Notes: generated from the sequence alone by a model not told the origin. Positions 17,250 through 26,739 are shown, numbered from the stretch's first letter. The stretch: DNA of 64,000 nt from Sulfuritortus calidifontis (GCF_003967275.1 NZ_AP018721.1:310001-374000), one strand, 5' to 3'. Translations and numbers: made by a program.

Positions 17250-18159
17250 CGAGACCCCGCGCACCCCAGTCCAGACGACCGGCCATGTCTGGGATGGCGA
17301 CCTGCAGGAGTACAACAACCCCCTGCCCGCCTGGTGGATCTATGGTTTCTACATCACCGTCACTTTCGCGGTGATCTACTGGATCATCTATCCGTCCTGG
17401 CCGTTCGGTAAAAGCTTCCTGCCGGGCGTGAGCAAGGTCACCTACGTCAACGCCGAGGGCCAGGAAGAGACCTGGCACTGGAACACCCGGGCCAAGCTGC
17501 TGAAGGAGACCCAGGACGCGGCGGCCATGCAGAAGCCCTATTACGACAAGATCGCCAGCCTGCCCTATGACAAGGTGACCAAGGATCCCGAGCTGTCGAG
17601 CTTCGTGCTGTCCGCCGGCAAGGCCATCTTTTCCGACAACTGTGCCCCCTGTCACCAGGCCGGCGGCCAGGGCAAGGTCGGTCACTTCCCCAACCTGACC
17701 GACGACGACTGGCTCTACGGTGGCAGCTTCGACAAGATCAGCGAGACCATCCACAAGGGTCGCCGCGGCTACATGCCGCCGTTCGCCGAGGCGCTGGAGC
17801 CGACCCAGGTCGACGCCCTGGCCAACTATGTCCTGTCGTTGTCCGGCCAGAAGGTCGACGCCGCCAAGGCGGCCGAGGGCAACAAGCTGTTCCATTCCCA
17901 GGCTGCCGCCTGCTATTACTGCCACGGCGACAACGCCAAGGGCCGCCCGATCATCGGCTCGGCCAACCTGACCGACAAGGTCTGGCTCTGGGCCGACGTG
18001 CCGGGCGCCAAGGACGACGCGGCCAAGGTCGCTGCGGTCAAGCAGGTGATCAACAACGGCCTGAATCGCGGCGTGATGCCGGCCTGGGAGGGTCGTTTGA
18101 AGCCGGAACAGATCAAGCTCTTGACTGTCTACGTCCACGAGTTGGGCGGCGGCAAGTAA
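17242..18159 (+). CDS. ccoP: cbb3-type cytochrome c oxidase subunit III (di-haem)
   Basis: Di-haem cytochrome c that accepts electrons from soluble cytochromes. 305 aa: N-terminal DUF/CcoP_N segment GHVWDGDLQEYNNPLPAWW with one helix (about 30-52), then two cytochrome c domains with CAPCH (134-138) and CYYCH (224-228). Overlaps ccoQ by eight bases and is followed by a strong terminator. Confidence 0.95.
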   Translation: MANETPRTPVQTTGHVWDGDLQEYNNPLPAWWIYGFYITVTFAVIYWIIYPSWPFGKSFLPGVSKVTYVNAEGQEETWHWNTRAKLLKETQDAAAMQKPYYDKIASLPYDKVTKDPELSSFVLSAGKAIFSDNCAPCHQAGGQGKVGHFPNLTDDDWLYGGSFDKISETIHKGRRGYMPPFAEALEPTQVDALANYVLSLSGQKVDAAKAAEGNKLFHSQAAACYYCHGDNAKGRPIIGSANLTDKVWLWADVPGAKDDAAKVAAVKQVINNGLNRGVMPAWEGRLKPEQIKLLTVYVHELGGGK

Positions 18160-18185
18160 GGCTGATACCCGCAGTGTGTTCCACG

Positions 18186-18208
18186 AAACCCCGGCTTGCC
18201 GGGGTTTT
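18186..18208 (+). terminator. intrinsic terminator after ccoP
   Basis: Perfect CCCCGGC/GCCGGGG stem with a TT loop, preceded by AAA and followed by TTTTACTTTT. It separates ccoNOQP from ccoG, so ccoGH may be expressed at a lower, read-through level. Confidence 0.85.
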
Positions 18209-18230
18209 ACTTTTGTAAGGTCCGTTTGCA

Positions 18231-19652
18231 GTGTCCGATTCCGCCAAGCCGCAAGAGCTCTACGCCAAGCGCATCCCCATCGTGCCGCGCTCGATCACGG
18301 GGCCGTTCCGCAACTTCAAGACCGCCATCCTGGTCTTGGCCTACGCGGTGTATTTCGGCCTGCCCTGGCTGCCCTGGCAGCGGGCCGACGGCGCGTCCCA
18401 GGCGGTGATGTTCGACATCCCCGGCCGCCGCTACCTCCTGTTCGACCTGGTGGTGCATCCGCAGGAGGTGTTCTGGCTGGCGCTGCTGCTGTTCATCGCC
18501 GCGGTGTTGCTGTTCTTCGTCACCGCCCTGGTCGGCCGTGCCTTCTGCGGCTATTTCTGCTTCCAGACCTTGTGGACCGATGCCTTCATCTGGATCGAGC
18601 ACCTGATCCAGGGCGAGCGGCCGAACCGCATGAAGCTGATGCGCGAGCCCTGGAGCAACAAGGAGAAGTTGCTCAAGGTCGGCCTCACCCGGCTGCTCTG
18701 GTGGCTTCTGTCGTTCTGGACCGCGCTGACCTTCATCCTCTATTTCGGTTATGCGCCGGAACTGGTGGTCGACTTCTTCACCGGCCAGGGCGCCGGCGCC
18801 GCCTACATCACCACCCTGGCGCTGACCGTCACCACCTATCTCGCCGCCGGCATGCTGCGCGAGCACGTCTGCATGTTCATCTGTCCCTATGGCCGGTTCC
18901 AGAGCGCCATGTACGACCCGGGCACCCTCTCGGTGCATTACGACAAGCGTCGGGGCGAAGGCACGGCCGGCCGCAGCGCCGCCCGTGCCGGTCTGCGCAC
19001 CTTGGAGGAGCGCCACGCCCAGGGCCACGGCGACTGCATCGACTGCGGCCTGTGTGTGCAGGTCTGCCCGGTCGGCATCGACATCCGCCAGGGCATGCAG
19101 TTCAAGTGCATTTCCTGCGGCTTGTGCATCGACGCCTGCAACAACATCATGGCCAAGATGCAGTATCCGAAGGGGCTGATCCGTTACGACTCGGAGACCA
19201 ACCTGGTCGCCGCCCAGCCCAGGCCCGGCCTGCATCTGGAGTGGAAGAACGTCAAGGTGCTCGGCTACGGCGCCTCGCTGGTGCTGATGACCGGCTACCT
19301 GTTCTACAGCATCGCCACCCGGCAGAGCTTCGACCACAGCATCCAGCAGATCCGCCAGCCGCTGTTCGTCACCTTGTCCGACGGCTCGATCCGCAACCGC
19401 TACCAGATTCGGCTGACCAACATCTCCGGCCACGAAGAGACCTACACCATCGAGGCCCGCGGCCTGCCGGCGGGGGCGTTGGACATCGGCAGCTTCAAAC
19501 AGGTTGTGGTGAAGAACGGCAAGAGCGTCATCGTCCAGGCCAGCGTCAAGCTCGATCCGGCCCGGGCGCAGCGGCTCGATCAGTTCGAATTCGTCATCCG
19601 CAACAGCCAGGGCGACACCGTGGTCGACGAGGCCCGCTTCTTCGCCAAGTAA
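18231..19652 (+). CDS. ccoG: cytochrome c oxidase accessory protein CcoG (FixG/RdxA)
   Basis: Membrane ferredoxin-like protein needed for cbb3 maturation, proposed to reduce copper for CuB assembly. 473 aa with five or so helices. Two [4Fe-4S] ferredoxin motifs start at C269 (CIDCGLCVQVCP) and C293 (CISCGLCIDAC); further cysteines lie in FCGYFCFQTLW and CMFICPYGRFQ. The C-terminal third is a periplasmic Ig-like domain. GTG start directly after the terminator; no ATG fits the conserved N-terminus AKRIPIVPRSITGPFRNFK. Confidence 0.94.
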   Translation: MSDSAKPQELYAKRIPIVPRSITGPFRNFKTAILVLAYAVYFGLPWLPWQRADGASQAVMFDIPGRRYLLFDLVVHPQEVFWLALLLFIAAVLLFFVTALVGRAFCGYFCFQTLWTDAFIWIEHLIQGERPNRMKLMREPWSNKEKLLKVGLTRLLWWLLSFWTALTFILYFGYAPELVVDFFTGQGAGAAYITTLALTVTTYLAAGMLREHVCMFICPYGRFQSAMYDPGTLSVHYDKRRGEGTAGRSAARAGLRTLEERHAQGHGDCIDCGLCVQVCPVGIDIRQGMQFKCISCGLCIDACNNIMAKMQYPKGLIRYDSETNLVAAQPRPGLHLEWKNVKVLGYGASLVLMTGYLFYSIATRQSFDHSIQQIRQPLFVTLSDGSIRNRYQIRLTNISGHEETYTIEARGLPAGALDIGSFKQVVVKNGKSVIVQASVKLDPARAQRLDQFEFVIRNSQGDTVVDEARFFAK

Positions 19653-19665
19653 TCAGGAATTTCGC

Positions 19666-20436
19666 ATGAATCTGCTCTATAGCCTGTTCGGCGGCATGCT
19701 GCTCACGGCCGCTCTCTACGGCGGCTTGCGTTATCTGCGCGTGGGCAATTTCTGGGCGGCGGTGGCCGCCTCCGGCGGCGTCAGCCTCGCCTATATCGTC
19801 TACGCCATCATCGACTGGGGCGGCCTGGACATGCTGGCCATGCACCTGGTCGCCTATCCCACCGTGGCCGTGGTGCTGGCACAGCTCTATGACACGCGCA
19901 AGGCCCAGGCCCTGCACTGGGCGCCCAAGCTCATCGTCGCCCTGTTCCTCGCCGTCAGCGTGCTGTTCGGCGGTCTGGCCTACATCTCCAGCCACGGCCT
20001 GCCCCAGGCCGTGGCGCAATGGTTTCTGCCCGGCGCCCAGGGCAAGAACCTGCATACCGGCTTCGCCGGCGTGGTGGCCCACAGCGAGGAGGCGGCCAAG
20101 GGCATCGGCCAGCACCTCAAGGTGGAGCATGCCCTGGCCCAGTTGGGCTGGCAGATCGACGTCCAGGGGCTGAACGGGCTGGAGAGCGGGCAGGCGCAAA
20201 CGGTGGTGGTGCAACTCCAAGACCGTGCCGGCCTTGGTATCGAGCAGGCCCGGGTCAGCCTGGCCCTGGGCCGGCCGGGGCAGCCTGCCGGCCAAGCCGA
20301 GACCCTGGCGGCGACCGGCGGCGGCCGTTACCAGGCCCACCTGCCGCCACACCAGGCCGGGGCCTGGGTCGCCTATCTGAGGATAGAGGCAGGTGGACAG
20401 GGCATTGAGCTCGAGCACACCGTCGAGGTGCGCTGA
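19666..20436 (+). CDS. CcoH/FixH-like membrane protein, extended form
   Basis: 256 aa, longer than classic CcoH (about 160 aa). Four hydrophobic segments (about 4-22, 28-50, 55-74, 87-107) precede a periplasmic domain whose second half (QTVVVQLQDRAGLGIEQARVSL... to the C-terminus) resembles the FixH beta domain. CcoH is needed for cbb3 assembly, and the position directly after ccoG supports this role. The extra N-terminal helices are unusual. ccoI and ccoS, normally nearby, are absent from the window. Confidence 0.7.
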   Translation: MNLLYSLFGGMLLTAALYGGLRYLRVGNFWAAVAASGGVSLAYIVYAIIDWGGLDMLAMHLVAYPTVAVVLAQLYDTRKAQALHWAPKLIVALFLAVSVLFGGLAYISSHGLPQAVAQWFLPGAQGKNLHTGFAGVVAHSEEAAKGIGQHLKVEHALAQLGWQIDVQGLNGLESGQAQTVVVQLQDRAGLGIEQARVSLALGRPGQPAGQAETLAATGGGRYQAHLPPHQAGAWVAYLRIEAGGQGIELEHTVEVR

Positions 20437-20445
20437 GCCCGTGGC

Positions 20446-21345
20446 TTATTCTTCTTCGCTGTAAGTCTCTTCCAGGAACTCGCGCGCGGCCTCGAGCAGG
20501 GCGGGCAGGGCATCCTCGGTCAATTCCAGTTGGGCCAGGCAGGCCGCTCCCATCTTCTGCCATTCCTGGGTGGTGTTGAGGCCGGTCAGCCTTTGCTGCA
20601 GCCATTCGGCCAGCTGGGCCAGGGCGATCAGGCGTCGGCTCGCGGCCGGCAGCGATTGCAGGCCGGCCCGCATCAGGATGTAGTCGTGCTGGTGACGGAT
20701 CGCCAGGCAGGTCGGCTCCGGCAGCCACCAGCTCTGCGCCAGCAGGCAGCCGACCAGGGCGTGATTGGTCGGCAGGTAGGCCTCTTCCACCTCGGTGAAC
20801 GGACGCTCGCCGTCCTGGTTGGCCTCGGCCAGGATGGCCGGGTAATTCGGGAACTTGCGCATCATGATCGGGATGCCGCAGTCGCGGAACAGGCCATAGG
20901 TGTAGGCGTCATCGCTCTGCACATCCGGCTGCGCGCCGAGCCTTTGCACTAGCCAGCCCGAGAGCTGGGCGGTGCGGTCGGAGGCATCCCAGAAGCGCTC
21001 AAGGTTGGGGCCGGTCGGCAGGGCATGCTTGAGGATGACGCCGGCCACGGTGCGGGCGGCGACCTTGAGCCCGAGCATGATCAGGGCGTCGCGCACGCTG
21101 CGCGCCTTGTGCCGGTAGCCGTAGAAGGGCGAGTTGGCGGTCTTGAGGAAGCTGGCGGCCAGGCTGACGTCGCGGCTGATCAGCAGGGCGACCCGGTTGA
21201 AGTCCGGTTCCTCGCTGCGCATCTCGCGGCTGATTTCCTCGAGGATGGCGGGTCGCGGCGGGATGCCGATCTCCTTCAGCGTAGCCTCGAGCTGGTTATT
21301 GAGCTGCTCGGGCAGGACCGGATCGTTCTGGGCCGGCTGGCTCAT
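20446..21345 (-). CDS. HDOD domain protein
   Basis: 299 aa. An N-terminal HDOD domain (about residues 20-215) shows the usual PAILEEISREM, LISRDVSLAASFLKTANSPFYG and ALIMLGLK segments; the catalytic HD pair of true HD phosphohydrolases is not obvious. HDOD proteins are non-enzymatic signalling or regulatory adaptors, often linked to cyclic di-GMP or chemotaxis. The ATG at 21345 follows GAGGAG and overlaps the stop of the upstream GGDEF/EAL gene by four bases, so the two are translationally coupled. Confidence 0.85.
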   Translation of the reverse strand: MSQPAQNDPVLPEQLNNQLEATLKEIGIPPRPAILEEISREMRSEEPDFNRVALLISRDVSLAASFLKTANSPFYGYRHKARSVRDALIMLGLKVAARTVAGVILKHALPTGPNLERFWDASDRTAQLSGWLVQRLGAQPDVQSDDAYTYGLFRDCGIPIMMRKFPNYPAILAEANQDGERPFTEVEEAYLPTNHALVGCLLAQSWWLPEPTCLAIRHQHDYILMRAGLQSLPAASRRLIALAQLAEWLQQRLTGLNTTQEWQKMGAACLAQLELTEDALPALLEAAREFLEETYSEEE

Positions 21346-22712
21346 GTCGATCTCCTCATGGCTAACCATTCGTCGAATTGGGGTTCGGGCATCGGCCGCG
21401 CCAGGTAGAAGCCCTGGATGGCGGTGGCGCCCATCTCGCTCAGGATGGCGTATTGCTCCGCCGTCTCGACACCCTCGGCCACCACGCTCATGCCCAGGTC
21501 CAGGGCGAGATGGACGATGGCCTTGGCGATGGCGAAAGAGCGGGGGTTGTGCGGCAAGTCGGTGATGAAGGCGCGGTCGAGCTTGAGTTTGCGTGCGGGC
21601 AGGTCCTTCAGGCTGGCCAGGCAGGAATAGCCGGTGCCGAAATCGTCGATCGAGAGCGGAAAGCCCGCCTCCAGGGCGGCGCGGATGTTGCGCTGGACGA
21701 CGTCCGAGCTGTCCATGAACAGCGACTCGGTGATCTCCAGCTCGATCAGCTCGGGCGGCGCGTTGGAGCAGGCCAGCGCGGCATACAGGGTCTGGGTGAA
21801 CTTGGGCGCGGTGAGCTGCGCGCGGGAAACGTTGATCGCCACCTTGACCCGCTGCTTGTCGGCCAGCATGCGGCTGACGAAGCGGGCCCCTGTCAGCAGG
21901 CTCCACTCGCCCAGGCGGATGATCAGGCCGGTCTTTTCGGCGACCGGGATGAAGCGGCTGGGGGCGAAGATGGTGCCTTCGCAGTTGCAGCGCATCAGGG
22001 CCTCGACCGCCTCCAGGCTGCCGTCGGCCACCTGCAGGATGGGCTGGTAGTGCAACGACAAGCCCCCGGATTCCAGCGCCTTGTGCAGCGCTTCTTCCAC
22101 CTCGAGCTCCTCGCGGGCCAGGAGCTTGCCCAGTCGGCCCGGGTGCAGGTCCTCGCCGGCGAACAGGTACTGGGCGCCGCCCAGGCGCTTGGCCTGGACC
22201 AGTGTGAGGTCGGCCCGTTCGAGCAGGGCGCGGGCGCCTTCATGTTCGAGCGACAGGGCGATGCCGATGCTGATCGAGGGATAGAGGCGCATGGTGCCGA
22301 CGTCGAGCGGCTGCGACATCGCGGCCAGGAGGTCGCGGGCGATGTGTTCGGCGGCGGCGCGGCTGCAATCCTTCACCACCAGGACGAATTCGTCGCCGCC
22401 CATGCGCGCCAGCTGGCCCTGATTGCCGCTGGCCGTGGCCAGGCGGTGGGCCAGCTCGGCCAGCACGCTGTCGCCGACCAGATGGCCGAGGGAATCGTTG
22501 ATCTGCTTGAAGCGGTCGATGTTCAGCCAGAACACCGCCAGGGGACGCAGACGTTCCCGGCTCGTGGCGGCCAGCAACTCGCCGACGGCGCGTACGCAGC
22601 CTTCCCGGTCGAGCAGGCCGGTGAGCGAGTCGAACTGACTGGGCGGAGGCTCATAGTGGCTGCTTAGCATAGGCTCGGCGACGGCACTCCTGGCGGGTTT
22701 TGTCAGCGGCAT
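21342..22712 (-). CDS. bifunctional GGDEF/EAL cyclic di-GMP protein
   Basis: 456 aa, soluble, with no membrane segment and almost no N-terminal extension. The GGDEF domain (about 28-190) has the intact signature GGDEF. The EAL domain (about 200-450) has EAL (in EAVEAL), NVS, ELEITES, DDFGTGYS, KLDRAFI, AEGVE and QGFYLARP, i.e. all metal and general-base positions. It could both make and degrade cyclic di-GMP. No sensor domain is present, so control probably comes through the partner HDOD protein encoded directly downstream. Confidence 0.92.
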   Translation of the reverse strand: MPLTKPARSAVAEPMLSSHYEPPPSQFDSLTGLLDREGCVRAVGELLAATSRERLRPLAVFWLNIDRFKQINDSLGHLVGDSVLAELAHRLATASGNQGQLARMGGDEFVLVVKDCSRAAAEHIARDLLAAMSQPLDVGTMRLYPSISIGIALSLEHEGARALLERADLTLVQAKRLGGAQYLFAGEDLHPGRLGKLLAREELEVEEALHKALESGGLSLHYQPILQVADGSLEAVEALMRCNCEGTIFAPSRFIPVAEKTGLIIRLGEWSLLTGARFVSRMLADKQRVKVAINVSRAQLTAPKFTQTLYAALACSNAPPELIELEITESLFMDSSDVVQRNIRAALEAGFPLSIDDFGTGYSCLASLKDLPARKLKLDRAFITDLPHNPRSFAIAKAIVHLALDLGMSVVAEGVETAEQYAILSEMGATAIQGFYLARPMPEPQFDEWLAMRRST

Positions 22713-22840
22713 GAAGGCGCTGGTTTCGTTTGAACCATATCAATATAGGCCGAAAAGGCCCTGCGGCAGCGCGGGCGGGCCGCCTGGCCGCCGGTTGCCG
22801 CCGGTTTGTATGCGCCGGCGCCACACCTGCTGCGCTGCGC

Positions 22841-23479
22841 TCAGGCGCGGGCTTGCCGGCGCCAGAACTCGATCAGGCCGGGCAGCAGGGAGATGAAGAT
22901 GATGCCTAGGATGACCAGGGTGAGGTTGCTCTTGACCCAGGCCAGGCTGCCGAAGAAGTAGCCGGCCGGCACCAAGAGGCCGACCCAGAGCAGGGCACCG
23001 AGGATGCTGAAGCCGAGGAAGCGGGCATAGGTCAGCCGACCCAGGCCGCAGACGAAGGGCACGAAGGTGCGCACCAGGGGGACGAAGCGGGCCATGACGA
23101 TGGCCTTGGGACCATGCCGCTCCATGAAGGCATGGGTGCGCTCCAGGTTCTCCCGCTTCAGCCAGCGGCTGCCCTCGTGGCGGAATACGCGGGGTCCGAG
23201 GAAGCGGCCGAACCAGTAGTTGACGTTGTCGCCGCAGAGCGCCGCGGTCACCAGGGTGGCCATCAGCCAGCCGAGGTCCATGTCGCCCGCCGCCGCCACC
23301 GCCCCGGCGACGAACAAGAGCGAGTCGCCCGGCAGGAAGGGGGTGACGACGAAGCCCGTCTCCATGAAGACAATCAGAAACAGGATGCCGTAGGCCCAGG
23401 GGCCGTATTGCGCGACCAGCAGGGTGAGGTGCTGGTCCAGGTGCAGGACGATGTCGAGGAACTGGCTGAAAATCTCCAT
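22841..23479 (-). CDS. DedA family membrane protein
   Basis: 212 aa with about five hydrophobic segments. Family hallmarks: ETGFVVTPFLPGDSLLF near residues 40-57, GDNVNYWFGRFLG, and MARFVPLVRTFVPFVCGLGRLTYARF around 125-150 with its essential arginines. DedA proteins are membrane lipid or proton-linked transporters, some being undecaprenyl-phosphate or PE flippases. It lies 19 bases after secF. ATG 23479 starts the conserved part; open sequence upstream overlaps secF in another frame. Confidence 0.9.
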   Translation of the reverse strand: MEIFSQFLDIVLHLDQHLTLLVAQYGPWAYGILFLIVFMETGFVVTPFLPGDSLLFVAGAVAAAGDMDLGWLMATLVTAALCGDNVNYWFGRFLGPRVFRHEGSRWLKRENLERTHAFMERHGPKAIVMARFVPLVRTFVPFVCGLGRLTYARFLGFSILGALLWVGLLVPAGYFFGSLAWVKSNLTLVILGIIFISLLPGLIEFWRRQARA

Positions 23480-23498
23480 GGGGGCGGCGCCGACCGGG

Positions 23499-24437
23499 TC
23501 AAACCTGGGCGCCGTCGTCACTAGCCGCCTTGACCGGGCGGATGAAGTCCTCGCGCGAGACGCCCAGCCACATGGTGATCGGGCTGGCGACCAGCACCGA
23601 GGAATAGGTGCCGACCAGGATGCCGATGGCCAGGCAGAGGGCGAAGCCATAGAGCACCTCGCCGCCCAGGAACAGCATGGCCAGCACCATGAGCAGGGTG
23701 GTGCCGCTGGTGATGATGGTGCGCGACAGGGTGGCGGTCTTGGCGTTGTCCATCAGTGCGGCGACGTCTGCGATGCGGGTCTTGCGGAAGTTCTCCCGGA
23801 TCCGGTCGAACACCACCACGGTGTCGTTCACCGAATAGCCGAGGATGGCCAGCACCGCCGCCAGCACGGTCAGCGAGAATTCCCACTGGAACAGCGACCA
23901 GATGCCGAGCACGATGAAGATGTCATGGGCGGTGGCGAAGATCGCGCCGACCGCCATGCGCCACTCGAAGCGCAGCATCAGATAGAGGGTGATGCCGATG
24001 GCCACCACCACCAGGGCGAGCGAGCCGTCCTCGAACAGCTCCTTGCCGACCTGGGGGCCGACAAATTCGACCCGGCGCAGCTCGGTGCTCGGGTCGGCCT
24101 GCTTGAGCACGGCCAGCACCTGCTCCGAGAGCTGGGCCGAGGTGACACCCTGCTTTACCGGCAACCGCACCAGGACCTCGTTGGCGCTGCCGAAGTTCTG
24201 CACCTGGGCATCGGCATGGCCGTGTTGCGCCAGCTGCGCGCGGATGGCGGGAATGTCGGCGGCATGCGGATAGCCCACCTCCATCACCGTGCCGCCGGTG
24301 AAGTCGACGCCCAGGTTGAGGCCGCGGGTCGCCAGCAGGGCGATGGAGGCGACGATGAAGGCGACCGAGAAGAAGATGGTGCTGCGCGCGAAGCGCATGA
24401 AGGGGATGTCGCGCTTGAGGCGGAAGAGCTCGATCAT
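23499..24437 (-). CDS. secF: protein translocase subunit SecF
   Basis: 312-aa RND-type membrane protein of the SecDF proton-driven translocation motor. Six helices; N-terminal FMRFAR...GVDFTGG (the GGT/VDFTGG motif near residue 45), a periplasmic domain, and the C-terminal SVNDTVVVFDRIREN segment. Follows secD by 12 bases. Confidence 0.95.
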   Translation of the reverse strand: MIELFRLKRDIPFMRFARSTIFFSVAFIVASIALLATRGLNLGVDFTGGTVMEVGYPHAADIPAIRAQLAQHGHADAQVQNFGSANEVLVRLPVKQGVTSAQLSEQVLAVLKQADPSTELRRVEFVGPQVGKELFEDGSLALVVVAIGITLYLMLRFEWRMAVGAIFATAHDIFIVLGIWSLFQWEFSLTVLAAVLAILGYSVNDTVVVFDRIRENFRKTRIADVAALMDNAKTATLSRTIITSGTTLLMVLAMLFLGGEVLYGFALCLAIGILVGTYSSVLVASPITMWLGVSREDFIRPVKAASDDGAQV

Positions 24438-24449
24438 GCTGCGGCTCCG

Positions 24450-26279
24450 TTAAATCGAGACCTTGGTCAGGCGCTTGGCCCGGCCGTAGGTGAGGTTGAC
24501 CATGGCGCGCGACACCGTCACGGCGCTGAACATGGAGGTGAGGATGCCCAGGCAGAGCACCACGGCGAAGCCGCGTACCGGGCCGGAGCCCAGCCAGAAC
24601 AAGGCGATGCCGGCGATCAGGGTGGTGATGTTGGAGTCCAGGATGGTGTCCCAGGCGCGGTCGTAGCCGGCGAAGATCGCCGCCTGCGGCGAATTGCCGT
24701 TGCGCAATTCTTCCCGGATGCGCTCGGCGATGATCACGTTGGCGTCGATGGCCATGCCCAGGGTCAGGGCGATGCCGGCGATGCCGGGCAGGGTGAGCGT
24801 GGCCTGTAGCATGGAAAGCAGGGCGACCAGCAGGAACATATTGGTCGCCAGGGCCAGCACCGAGACCAGGCCGAAGCCCCGGTAATAGAAGACCATGAAA
24901 GTGGCGATCAGGGCGAAGCCGATCAGGGTGGAGTTGACGCCGCGCTCGATGTTGTCGGCGCCGAGCGAGGGCCCGACCGTGCGTTCCTCGACGATCTCCA
25001 TCGGGGCCGCCAGGGCGCCGGCGCGCAACAGCAGGGCGACGTCCGAGGCCTCCTGGGGCGAATCCATGCCGGTGATCTGCACCCGTCCGCCGCCGATCTC
25101 CTCGCGGATGACCGGGGCGGTGATCACCTCGGTCTTGCCCTTCTCGATCAGCAGGATGGCCATGCGCCGGCCCACGTTCTCGCGGGTGACGTTCTTGAAG
25201 ATGCGGGCGCCGCGGCCGTCCAGGTTGACGTGGACGGCGGCCTGGCTGGTCTGGTTGTCGAAGCCGGGCTGGGCGTCGGTGATGTATTCGCCGGTCAGCA
25301 CCACATTCTTCTTCACCAGCACCGGCGCGCCGTTGCGCTCGTAATAGAGCTCGCTGCCGAACGGCGCCTGGCCGGCCAGGGCGGCCTGCACCCGGGCGGG
25401 GTCCTGCATGGCCTCTTCGTCGACCAGGCGGATCTCCAGGGTGGCGGTGCGGCCGAGGATCTCCTTGGCCTTGGCCGTGTCCTGCACGCCCGGCAGCTGC
25501 ACCACGACGCGGTCGACGCCCTGCTGCTGGATCACCGGCTCGGCCACGCCCAGCTCGTTCACCCGGTTGCGCAGGGTGGTGAGGTTCTGCTGCAGGGCGT
25601 ATTCCTGGGTCTTGAGCTGGGCCGGCTTCTTCAGGCGGGCGGTGAGCACCTGCTCCTCGCCGCTGACCGATTCGACCAGATCCAGGTCGGGGTAGGCGCT
25701 CTCGATCGCCCGTCGCGCCTCGTCGCGCTGGGCCACGTCGCGCAGCTTGAGCACCACGCTGTCGCCCTCGCGGCCGATGCCGGTGTAGCGGACCTTCTTC
25801 TCGCGCAGCAGGGCGCGGATGTCGTTCTGGTAGCGCTCGGCCGCCTTCTCCAGGGCGCGGGGCATGTCGACCTGGAGCAGGAAGTGGACGCCGCCGCGCA
25901 GATCCAGGCCCAGGTACATGGGCAGGGCGCCGATCGAGGCCAGCCACTGCGGCGAGGCCGGCAGCAGGTTGAGCGCCACGGTGTAGTTGCTGCCCAGGGC
26001 GGCTTGCAAGGCGTCCTTGGCCTTGATCTGGCTCTCGGTGTCGGCGAAACGGGCCTTGACGCTGGTGGTGTCGAGGGCGACCCCCGTGCTGGCGATGCCG
26101 GCCGTCTTGAGCGCGGTCTCCACCTGCTGCATCAGCGCGGTGTCCGCCTTCAGGCTGGCCCGGGTCGGCTGCACTTGCACCGCCGGCACTTCGCCGTAGA
26201 AATTGGGCAGGGTGTAGAGGAAGGCGACAGCCAAGGCCGTGCCGACGACGACATATTTCCAGAGGGGATAGCGGTTCAT
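24450..26279 (-). CDS. secD: protein translocase subunit SecD
   Basis: 609 aa. N-terminal helix, large periplasmic domain (GLDLRGGVHFLLQVDM near residue 124) and a C-terminal six-helix RND core with TLGMAIDANVIIAERIREEL, which carries the proton-relay aspartate. Works with SecF and YajC at SecYEG. The 69-bp gap to yajC holds short direct repeats (GATCAGAGGTC twice, AGGTATC twice). Confidence 0.96.
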   Translation of the reverse strand: MNRYPLWKYVVVGTALAVAFLYTLPNFYGEVPAVQVQPTRASLKADTALMQQVETALKTAGIASTGVALDTTSVKARFADTESQIKAKDALQAALGSNYTVALNLLPASPQWLASIGALPMYLGLDLRGGVHFLLQVDMPRALEKAAERYQNDIRALLREKKVRYTGIGREGDSVVLKLRDVAQRDEARRAIESAYPDLDLVESVSGEEQVLTARLKKPAQLKTQEYALQQNLTTLRNRVNELGVAEPVIQQQGVDRVVVQLPGVQDTAKAKEILGRTATLEIRLVDEEAMQDPARVQAALAGQAPFGSELYYERNGAPVLVKKNVVLTGEYITDAQPGFDNQTSQAAVHVNLDGRGARIFKNVTRENVGRRMAILLIEKGKTEVITAPVIREEIGGGRVQITGMDSPQEASDVALLLRAGALAAPMEIVEERTVGPSLGADNIERGVNSTLIGFALIATFMVFYYRGFGLVSVLALATNMFLLVALLSMLQATLTLPGIAGIALTLGMAIDANVIIAERIREELRNGNSPQAAIFAGYDRAWDTILDSNITTLIAGIALFWLGSGPVRGFAVVLCLGILTSMFSAVTVSRAMVNLTYGRAKRLTKVSI

Positions 26280-26348
26280 GGCGCTCAGGGATCAGAGGTC
26301 AGGTATCAGGTATCAGAAGCTGCGCAGCTGCGCCGCGCCTGACCTGGA

Positions 26349-26669
26349 TCAGAGGTCCTTGATCGTGCCCTTGGGCAGGACGGTCTGGATGGTGCCGCGC
26401 TGGAAGATGCTCTCGGTGCCGCCGCCGATGTCCAGGGTGACGTACTGGTCGCCGATCTTGGTGACCTTGCCCAGCTGGCCGCCGGCGGTGATCACCTCGT
26501 CGCCCTTCTGCAGGTTTTCCTGCATCTTCTTTTGCTCCTTGGCCCGCTTCATCTGCGGCCGGATGATCATGAACCAGAACAGGACGAAGATGACGATGAG
26601 CGGTAAAAAGCTCATCAGGGGATCGGGCTGCTGGGCAGCGGGGTCGGCGGCGTGGGCCAGGCTGATCAT
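26349..26669 (-). CDS. yajC: preprotein translocase subunit YajC
   Basis: 106-aa single-helix protein (helix about 18-37: MSFLPLIVIFVLFWFMIIRPQ) with the cytoplasmic KGDEVITAGGQLGKVTKIGDQYV domain. Partner of SecDF. ATG 26669 follows GGGAGA; a TTG five codons upstream is less likely. First gene of yajC-secD-secF-dedA. Confidence 0.93.
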   Translation of the reverse strand: MISLAHAADPAAQQPDPLMSFLPLIVIFVLFWFMIIRPQMKRAKEQKKMQENLQKGDEVITAGGQLGKVTKIGDQYVTLDIGGGTESIFQRGTIQTVLPKGTIKDL

Positions 26670-26709
26670 TGCGGGTTCTCCCAAAAATTACGGCTGAATG
26701 GATCGGCGG

Positions 26710-26739
26710 ATTCTAGCATGCCGGCCGCGGCCGCCTTAA
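26710..26739 (-). promoter_or_regulatory. candidate promoter for yajC-secDF
   Basis: On the minus strand TTAAGG (26739-26734), an 18-bp spacer and TAGAAT (26715-26710), 40 bases before the yajC ATG. The -35 is weak. Confidence 0.4.
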
